A stretch of 7,113 bases of DNA from Chloroflexota bacterium (GTDB lineage Bacteria > Chloroflexota > Anaerolineae > Anaerolineales > DRKV01), in contig DRKV01000213.1 of assembly GCA_011051635.1 (NCBI GenBank), forward strand, positions 1-7,113, in the 5' to 3' direction. The translations under genes and the position numbers were made by a program. The notes beneath the pieces were generated by a model. That model ran no database searches and was not told where the DNA came from. It saw nothing but the letters and a program-made list of their open reading frames with translations. Of this stretch, positions 1 through 4,921 are shown in pieces; within the stretch, counting starts at the first letter, position 1, and each line of letters starts with the position of its first letter.

Positions 1-470
<470 letters not shown>

Positions 471-476
471 AGTTTT

Positions 477-1151
477 TCAAGGTGCATAACACAAAAACAG
501 GTGGGCGGCCTCGTAAGCCAATTTGGATGCGCCCTTGCTGTTCTCAATCTCGTTTGCCAGGACGCCGATGTGCCGCAGGATACGCTTCGCATTGGGGAGC
601 ATCGTCTCGTAACGGTACTCCTCGCGAATGATGCCCCAGCCATCCACCAGGATGTATTTGGGGTCGAATTCGAAAGTGCCATCCTCCCGGGGGTGATAGT
701 AAACCTCGAACCCGGCTCCGAGGATGGTCTTGAGCAGGGATGGATTTTCGGCAGTCGCGAATATCCAGCGGTCGGTATCCGCGTCGAGAGAATCGGCATA
801 GGCGCGCAGAACTTCCGGGGTATCATGCTCCGGGTCAAAAGAGATGGTCACAAATTTCATGGGGATGTCCGGCGGCAGGACCTCATCCAGGCCGGCCTGC
901 ACCTGCTTGAGCGTCTCGTTCATCCCGTAACACGGGGTCGGGCAACGCGTGTAGGTGAAGTTGTAAAGGACCACCTTGCCGCGCAGGTCCTCGCTGGTCA
1001 GTTGTTGACCATCCTGGTCTATCAGGGCAAAACCGGGGGCCAGCCGAATACGCGGGACGACCTGCACGGGCTGAAAGACTTTGAAACTGATGACCGATGC
1101 CGCCACCAGCCCCAGGAAGACAAACGGCAGCCAGTGCCACCAGCGCGTCAT
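477..1151 (-). CDS. SCO1/SenC-family protein, divergent paralogue lacking the canonical distal histidine
   Basis: 224 residues. A single N-terminal hydrophobic segment (about 7-23) anchors it, followed by a thioredoxin-like domain: APGFALIDQDG (38-48), LRGKVVLYNFTYT (56-68), CPTPC (C70 and C74) and SFDPEHDTP (104-112). The CxxxC motif and the DPExDTP motif mark it as SCO family. In characterised SCO proteins a copper-binding histidine lies about 86 residues after the second cysteine, in a DH[ST] context; here that stretch reads FEFDPKYILVDG (160-171) with no histidine. H153 (YYHPRED) lies slightly earlier, and the C-terminal tail ends in HLFLC (H217, C221), so copper ligation may differ or the protein may act mainly as a thiol oxidoreductase. 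The start overlaps the regulator's stop (ATGA, 1151-1148), with a GAGGTG ribosome site 5 bases upstream, so it is co-transcribed and translationally coupled. A second SCO gene follows at once. Copper handling is inferred from the family. Confidence 0.93.
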   Translation of the reverse strand: MTRWWHWLPFVFLGLVAASVISFKVFQPVQVVPRIRLAPGFALIDQDGQQLTSEDLRGKVVLYNFTYTRCPTPCYGMNETLKQVQAGLDEVLPPDIPMKFVTISFDPEHDTPEVLRAYADSLDADTDRWIFATAENPSLLKTILGAGFEVYYHPREDGTFEFDPKYILVDGWGIIREEYRYETMLPNAKRILRHIGVLANEIENSKGASKLAYEAAHLFLCYAP

Positions 1152-1585
1152 ACGCCCACCTCAGACGGGGAGGCATCCAAGGGTACTGCAAGCCGGTCGA
1201 GGGTAGCGGCCTCCAGTTGGGCGAGCATGGCATCCTGGGCCTGCTGCCACCAGAAACGGGTCGGACATGCCTCCTCTTCGAAGGAGCAATCATCGTGCCC
1301 CTTGATGCACTCGGAGATGGCGATGCGCCCCTCCATCCCCTCCACCACTTCCCGCAGATTGATTTGCTGCATGGGACGCGCCAGCCGGATGCCGCCGCGA
1401 GGCCCGCTGACGGTCTCCAACAAGCCCAGATTGGCCAGTTGGGCCACAATGCGGCGAAAAAAAGCCCGCGGGACGTTGGTTTCGGCCTGCAAGCGGGAAC
1501 CGGGGATGTACTTACCGCTATCGTGCCGGGCTGCAGCCAGCAAAATGCGCACGGCGTAATCCGTGCGGGAACGCACTCGTATCAT
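1148..1585 (-). CDS. Rrf2-family transcriptional regulator, probable [Fe-S] sensor
   Basis: 145 residues, the usual Rrf2 length. The N-terminus RSRTDYAVRILLAAA (5-19) is the typical first helix, the helix-turn-helix spans about 27-50 (IPGSRLQAETNVPRAFFRRI), and the wing GPRGGIRLAR (61-70) follows. Three cysteines C93, C100 and C107 sit in the loop where IscR, NsrR and relatives bind an iron-sulfur cluster, so the protein probably senses iron-sulfur status, oxygen or nitric oxide and changes DNA binding accordingly. The spacing is C-x6-C-x6-C, slightly longer than IscR (x5, x5), so I do not assign a named subfamily. It is first gene of a leftward operon with two SCO genes, which suggests it controls them and itself. 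The ATG at 1585 is chosen because the family N-terminus begins within a few residues of it; a GTG four codons in is a less likely alternative. No strong Shine-Dalgarno is seen; AGGA lies about 13 bases upstream. Confidence 0.93.
   Translation of the reverse strand: MIRVRSRTDYAVRILLAAARHDSGKYIPGSRLQAETNVPRAFFRRIVAQLANLGLLETVSGPRGGIRLARPMQQINLREVVEGMEGRIAISECIKGHDDCSFEEEACPTRFWWQQAQDAMLAQLEAATLDRLAVPLDASPSEVGV
1157..1162 (-). promoter_or_regulatory. Ribosome binding site of the coupled SCO gene
   Basis: On the minus strand GAGGTG ends 5 bases before the ATG at 1151. It lies inside the last codons of the Rrf2 gene. Together with the ATGA stop/start overlap it fixes the start of the 224-residue SCO protein and indicates translational coupling. 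Confidence 0.75.
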
Positions 1586-1590
1586 AGTCA

Positions 1591-1601
1591 GGGAAATATC
1601 C
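1591..1601 (-). promoter_or_regulatory. Candidate regulator site GGATATTTCCC upstream of the Rrf2 start
   Basis: On the minus strand GGATATTTCCC lies 5 bases before the Rrf2 ATG, downstream of the predicted transcription start, where a bound repressor would block elongation or initiation. It is roughly palindromic (GGA, AT-rich core, TCC). A similar word, GGATATAATTTCCCC, precedes the divergent vWA gene in the sense direction (1751-1765). Rrf2 regulators commonly act on their own promoters, so this is a candidate operator, but part of the second copy is simply a -10 box and the resemblance may be chance. Confidence 0.25.
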
Positions 1602-1627
1602 TATACGAATTGGGTAAAGGTTGGGGA

Positions 1628-1656
1628 AGTATAAGAAGACCCTGGTCAAAAGTCAA
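1628..1656 (-). promoter_or_regulatory. Sigma70-type promoter of the Rrf2-SCO-SCO operon
   Basis: Read on the minus strand, TTGACT (1656-1651) is followed by a 17-base spacer and TATACT (1633-1628). Both boxes differ from consensus by one base and the spacing is ideal. Transcription would start near 1621, giving a leader of roughly 35 bases before the ATG at 1585. A second TTGAC-like word (TTTGACC) directly follows the -35 box. The region is AT-rich compared with its surroundings. The start site is predicted, not measured. Confidence 0.7.
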
Positions 1657-1678
1657 TCCGCAGGGAGGATGTTTTTTT

Positions 1679-1728
1679 GTCACCCCTATAAGTGTCAAGT
1701 GTCACCCTCTGGCGTGAATTCGTCACCC
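1679..1728 (+). repeat. Three direct repeats of GTCACCC spaced 21-22 bp
   Basis: Exact copies of GTCACCC start at 1679, 1701 and 1722. The 22 and 21 bp spacing places them on one face of the helix, about two turns apart. Relative to a predicted leaderless start at 1766 their centres are near -84, -62 and -41, positions typical for activator binding; the downstream gene has no recognisable -35 box, which fits activator dependence. All lie in the 180-bp divergent intergenic region. No protein binding is demonstrated. Confidence 0.5.
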
Positions 1729-1753
1729 GCCCCGTCCCGCCCCCAAAAGCGGA

Positions 1754-1768
1754 TATAATTTCCCCATG
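1754..1768 (+). promoter_or_regulatory. Leaderless promoter: TATAAT -10 box immediately before the vWA gene start
   Basis: A perfect TATAAT occupies 1754-1759 and the ATG begins at 1766, with six bases (TTCCCC) between. A transcript started by such a box normally begins about 7 bases after it, which is the A of the ATG. There is no Shine-Dalgarno in the intervening bases, and no -35 match around 1731-1736 (CCCGTC). The encoded protein needs this ATG because its family N-terminus starts right there. Together this indicates leaderless initiation. Confidence 0.6.
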
Positions 1769-3640
1769 GATTTCCTCGCCCCCGCCGGGCTGCTCTTCGG
1801 CCTGCTCGCCATTCCGCTGGTGGCGCTCTACCTGCTCAAGATGCGCCGCCAGGAAGTGCCCTTCTCCTCCCTTTACCTGTGGGAACGCGCCCTGCGCGAT
1901 ATGCAGGCCAACGCCCCGTGGCAGAGACTGCGCCGCAACCTGCTCCTCCTCCTGCAACTGCTGGCTTTGGGGTCTCTCACCCTGGCGCTGGCGCGTCCCG
2001 TGCGCCTCACGGAGGGCCTGACGGGGCAAAACACGGTCGTCCTGCTGGATGCTTCGGCTTCCATGCAGGCCGCCGACGTGCAGCCCAGCCGCTTCGCCGC
2101 CGCCGTGGAGACCCTCCATCAGGCAATTGACACCCTCCCCGACGGGGGGCGCATGACCATCATCCAGGCCGGGGCGCGCCCCCTCCCGCTGGTGAGCAGC
2201 ACGGAGCGGGAGGCCCTCCACGCCGCTCTGGAACGCGCCGCCCCCGAAAACGGGAGGACCGACTGGCAGGCGGCCCTGGCTCTGGCCGCGGGAGCAGCCC
2301 GTCAAAGCGCGGAAACCCTCTTGCTGGTGGTCTCCGACGGCGGCCTGCCCCCTTCCGGGCTGCCTCCCTTTCCGGGCGAAGTCCGCTACCTCCCCATCGG
2401 GGCGGAGGATGCCAATCTGGCAATCGCGGCCTTCACCGCCCAGGCATCCGGCGGGGAAGTGACGCTCTTCGCCCGCCTGCACAACTACGGAGCGCAGCCC
2501 GCCGAGGGCCTGCTGGCCTTCTACGCCCAGGATACCCTCCTGCACGCCGAAACCGTCACCATCCCCGCCGGGGCAGACCGCGGCGTAACCCTCCCCGGCC
2601 TGCCCGACCTCCCCGCCGCCTACCGCGCCGTCCTCCGCCCGGCGGAGGGGAGCCGCCCCGATTACCTCGCCCCGGATAACACGGCCTTCGCCGTTTACCA
2701 GCCCCGCCCGGAGCGCCGCGTCCTGCTGGTCACCGCCGGGAACATCTTCCTCGAAAACATCCTCGCCGCCCTGCCCGGCGTACACGCCTACCGCGCCCAG
2801 CCGGTGGAGGGCCGCCCGCCCGCACTCCCCCCCAAAGACCGTTTCGACGTTTACGTTTACGACGGCCTGCTGCCCGATACGCTCCCGCCGGAGGGCAACT
2901 TCCTTTTCATTGCGCCCCCCGACAACCCGCTTTTCGCCGTCGGCGCGCCCTACACCCCCACCCTGCCCGTCACCCTGGCGGAACACCCCCTGACCGCCGG
3001 GATGGACTGGGGGAAGGTTTACGTCGGGAAGGCGCGGCGCATCCAGCCGCCCGCGTGGGGCATCCCCCTGGTCTGGACGCAGGAGGGGACGCTGGTGTTT
3101 GCCGGAGAGCGGGAAGGCCGCCGCCTGGGAGTGCTGGCCTTCCACTTGCAGGATTCCAACCTGCCTTTGAACGTGGCCTACCCGGTGCTGATTGCCCGTT
3201 TGCTGGAATACCTCGCCCCCGGGTTGCCCTTCGAAGCCGGGAGCAGCCTGCCCCCCGGCGGAAACCTCCTCATCCGCCCCGGCGTGGACGCCCAACAGGT
3301 GGTCGTCGCCGACCCGTCGGGAGCGATGCACACCCTCTCCCCGCAGGGACGGAGTTTGTCCTTCGCCGACACCGCCCTGCCCGGCGTGTACGCCGTCAAC
3401 ATCTACACCGACCCCCAGCAAAGCACACCGGCGCGGGTGGCTTACTTCACCGTCAATCTGTTCGCCCCGCAAGAGTCGGCCATCCGTCCGGCGGATTCCA
3501 TCGCCATCCCCGCCCTGGAGGGAGCGCAGACGGAATCCCGCGGCCGGCGGGAACTGTGGCCCTGGTTCGCGGCGGCGGCCTGGCTCTTCTTGCTGGTAGA
3601 ATGGCTTGTGGCCTACGCCCCCCGCCGCCTAAAAACCTGA
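1766..3640 (+). CDS. BatA-like membrane protein with vWA domain (aerotolerance-regulator N-terminal type)
   Basis: 624 residues. The N-terminus (about 1-75) matches the BatA/aerotolerance-regulator N-terminal domain: FLAPAGLLFGLLAIPLVAL, then LLKMRRQEVPFSSLYLW, and a second hydrophobic segment LLLLLQLLALGSLTLALARP. A vWA domain follows (about 90-205) with a complete metal-ion-dependent adhesion site: DASAS (D95, S97, S99), T165-D166 and D191 in SDGG. Residues near 317-490 look like the amidotransferase-like fold (RRVLLVTAGN; later NVAYPVLIARLLEYL), then a beta-rich region (GVYAVNIYTD, NLFAPQES) and a C-terminal membrane segment about 598-616 followed by RRLK. The vWA domain probably sits outside the cytoplasm between the second and third membrane segments and binds a protein partner. 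Bat proteins usually work with a MoxR ATPase and a DUF58 protein, neither visible here. Start chosen because the family N-terminus begins at this ATG; it appears leaderless. Its substrate is unknown. Confidence 0.9.
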   Translation: MDFLAPAGLLFGLLAIPLVALYLLKMRRQEVPFSSLYLWERALRDMQANAPWQRLRRNLLLLLQLLALGSLTLALARPVRLTEGLTGQNTVVLLDASASMQAADVQPSRFAAAVETLHQAIDTLPDGGRMTIIQAGARPLPLVSSTEREALHAALERAAPENGRTDWQAALALAAGAARQSAETLLLVVSDGGLPPSGLPPFPGEVRYLPIGAEDANLAIAAFTAQASGGEVTLFARLHNYGAQPAEGLLAFYAQDTLLHAETVTIPAGADRGVTLPGLPDLPAAYRAVLRPAEGSRPDYLAPDNTAFAVYQPRPERRVLLVTAGNIFLENILAALPGVHAYRAQPVEGRPPALPPKDRFDVYVYDGLLPDTLPPEGNFLFIAPPDNPLFAVGAPYTPTLPVTLAEHPLTAGMDWGKVYVGKARRIQPPAWGIPLVWTQEGTLVFAGEREGRRLGVLAFHLQDSNLPLNVAYPVLIARLLEYLAPGLPFEAGSSLPPGGNLLIRPGVDAQQVVVADPSGAMHTLSPQGRSLSFADTALPGVYAVNIYTDPQQSTPARVAYFTVNLFAPQESAIRPADSIAIPALEGAQTESRGRRELWPWFAAAAWLFLLVEWLVAYAPRRLKT

Positions 3641-3662
3641 CGGGTCTGCGAGACCCGTCAGG
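3636..3662. repeat. Perfect palindrome, 12-bp arms and GCG loop, overlapping the vWA stop codon
   Basis: CCTGACGGGTCT (3636-3647) and AGACCCGTCAGG (3651-3662) are exact reverse complements around GCG. The TGA stop of the vWA gene (3638-3640) is inside the left arm. It is a variant of the palindrome at 3776-3808. No T-run follows on the plus strand, so it is not a standard intrinsic terminator for the vWA gene, though it could protect the 3' end of the message. It looks like a dispersed REP-type repeat. Confidence 0.85.
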
Positions 3663-3692
3663 CCTGGAAGGTGCGGCGCGCCGAATGGGAAA

Positions 3693-3710
3693 GCGGAGAC
3701 TTGTCTCCGC
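3693..3710. repeat. Hairpin GCGGAGAC-TT-GTCTCCGC
   Basis: An exact 8-bp inverted repeat (3693-3700 with 3703-3710) separated by TT; in RNA this would fold as a 7-bp stem with a CTTG tetraloop. It differs in sequence from the two flanking CCTGACGGGT palindromes and sits between them. It is probably part of the same intergenic repeat cluster. Confidence 0.75.
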
Positions 3711-3729
3711 ACTCCACACCCTCCCGCTT

Positions 3730-3763
3730 TGGACTGCGGCTTCTCGATGCCGCTTTCGCTCCA
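3730..3763. repeat. Imperfect hairpin in the intergenic repeat cluster
   Basis: GCGGC (3736-3740) pairs with GCCGC (3749-3753) around an 8-base loop, and outer bases TGGA (3730-3733) pair with TCCA (3760-3763) after unpaired positions. It is weaker than its neighbours but fits a spacer in which almost the whole sequence can fold. Confidence 0.45.
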
Positions 3764-3775
3764 GCGACGGCCAGG

Positions 3776-3808
3776 AGACCTGACGGGTTTGTGAAACCCG
3801 TCAGGTCT
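3776..3808. repeat. Perfect palindrome, 15-bp arms and GTG loop
   Basis: AGACCTGACGGGTTT (3776-3790) and AAACCCGTCAGGTCT (3794-3808) are exact reverse complements around GTG. Inside the shared 12-bp core it differs from the copy at 3636-3662 by C to T in one arm and the matching G to A in the other, so pairing is kept. It ends 23 bases before the ribosome site of the following gene and could affect its translation or message stability. It has no T-run. Confidence 0.88.
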
Positions 3809-3831
3809 GCACCCCCTTGCGACTACGACCC

Positions 3832-3837
3832 GGAGGT
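3832..3837 (+). promoter_or_regulatory. Ribosome binding site GGAGGT of the epimerase gene
   Basis: GGAGGT ends 8 bases before the ATG at 3846, an ideal distance. It contrasts with the absence of any such site before the vWA gene at 1766. I see no clear -35/-10 promoter between 3641 and 3831; the spacer is dominated by hairpins, so read-through from the vWA gene is possible. Confidence 0.8.
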
Positions 3838-3845
3838 AGAACCCT

Positions 3846-4919
3846 ATGAAGATTTTCGTCACCGGCGGCAGCGGATTCATTGGCCGCCATCTCGTCCGCC
3901 AACTGGTTGCCCGAAAACACACCGTCAAGGCCCTCTCGCGCTCCCCGAACAGCGACATGCTCCTGCACCAGATGGGAGCGCAGCCCGTTCGCGGCCATCT
4001 CCACGACCTGCCCGCCCTGCGGGCCGGGATGGAGAAATGCGACGCCGTCTTCCACCTGGCCGCCTGGTACGGGCTGGGGAAGCGCCGCGCCGCCCAGGCC
4101 GAGCGCATCAACGTGGCCGGGACGCGCAACGTGCTCCACACCGCCCATCAGGCCGGTATCCCCCGCATCATCTACACCAGCACGATTGCCGTCTTCGGGG
4201 ATACCAAAGGGCGGCTGGTGGATGAGACTTACCAACACGCGGGGCCTTTCCTGAGCGAGTACGACCGCACCAAATGGCTGGCGCATTACCGCGTCGCTTT
4301 GCCCCTCATCGAGCAGGGCGCGCCCATCACCATCGTCATGCCGGGCGCGGTGTACGGCCCCGGCGATACCAGCATCGTCCACGACCTGATGCGCCTCTTC
4401 CTGCAAGGGCGGATGCCCATCATCCCCGGCCCGGAGACCGCCCTGGCTTACGCCCACGTGGAGGATGTCGCCCGCGGGCACATCCTGGCGCTGGAGAAGG
4501 GCAAAATCGGCGAGAGTTACATCCTGGCCGGGCCGGTACGCACCATGCGGGAGATGGCGCACCTGTGGTCTGCGCTGGGAGAACGCCCCGCCCCGCGCCT
4601 GGAGATTCCCGCAGGTTTGCTGCACCCCATCGCCCCTTTGATGGGCCTGCTGGAAACCCTCGTGGACCTGCCGGCCCCCTTCACGGAGGAAGCCGTCCGC
4701 TCGCTGGGAGCCACCTACATCGCCCGCAGCGACAAGGCCCGCGCCGAACTGGGCTGGGAGCCGCGCCCCGTCGAGGAGGGGATGCGCGAAACCGCCAACA
4801 GCATCCTTCCCTACCTGCCCCCTCCCGCGGACGCCGACACCCGCCGCAAGCGCTCCGCCGCCGCCCTGCTCATCGCCGCTCTGTTCACCATCCTGTGGCT
4901 GATGAATCGGGATGAGTGA
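3846..4919 (+). CDS. NAD(P)-dependent epimerase/dehydratase (extended SDR) with C-terminal membrane segment
   Basis: 357 residues. The Rossmann nucleotide-binding motif TGGSGFIG (6-13) starts the protein; R32 after the second strand (ALSRS) hints at NADP preference. D54 (HLHDL) and HLAAWYG (70-76) are typical extended-SDR positions. The catalytic residues are S112/T113 in YTSTIAVFG, and Y139-x3-K143 in SEYDRTKW. The substrate-binding half follows, with MPGAVYGPGD and YAHVEDVARGHI motifs. It resembles sugar-epimerase, dihydroflavonol-reductase-like and hopanoid-associated (HpnA-like) enzymes, but the substrate cannot be named from sequence. Unusual for this family in bacteria is the tail: a basic RRKR (333-336) followed by a hydrophobic stretch to about 353 and NRDE, which looks like a tail anchor. 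It lies between two vWA membrane-protein genes and ends 2 bp before the next start, suggesting co-transcription with the second vWA gene. Confidence 0.92.
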   Translation: MKIFVTGGSGFIGRHLVRQLVARKHTVKALSRSPNSDMLLHQMGAQPVRGHLHDLPALRAGMEKCDAVFHLAAWYGLGKRRAAQAERINVAGTRNVLHTAHQAGIPRIIYTSTIAVFGDTKGRLVDETYQHAGPFLSEYDRTKWLAHYRVALPLIEQGAPITIVMPGAVYGPGDTSIVHDLMRLFLQGRMPIIPGPETALAYAHVEDVARGHILALEKGKIGESYILAGPVRTMREMAHLWSALGERPAPRLEIPAGLLHPIAPLMGLLETLVDLPAPFTEEAVRSLGATYIARSDKARAELGWEPRPVEEGMRETANSILPYLPPPADADTRRKRSAAALLIAALFTILWLMNRDE

Positions 4920-4921
4920 GC

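Noticed and set aside
501..1559. Plus-strand frame opposite the SCO and Rrf2 genes
   Set aside because: It crosses two well-supported minus-strand genes and their overlap and shows no domain of its own.
1646..3472. Long minus-strand open frame (608 codons) opposite the BatA-like gene
   Set aside because: Its translation is Gly/Gln/Val-rich without recognisable domains and mirrors the codon pattern of the plus-strand gene; such antisense frames are expected in high-GC genes. The plus-strand frame has complete family motifs.
3631..3662. Intrinsic terminator read on the minus strand (12-bp stem followed by TTTTT)
   Set aside because: The geometry is right, but there is no minus-strand gene upstream of it to terminate; the T-run is the complement of a Lys codon run at the end of the vWA gene. 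On the plus strand the stem has no T-run.
3663..3775. CRISPR-like or tandem repeat array in the hairpin-rich spacer
   Set aside because: The repeated units are only two, are themselves palindromes, and are separated by a single stretch with different hairpins; there is no regular repeat-spacer pattern.
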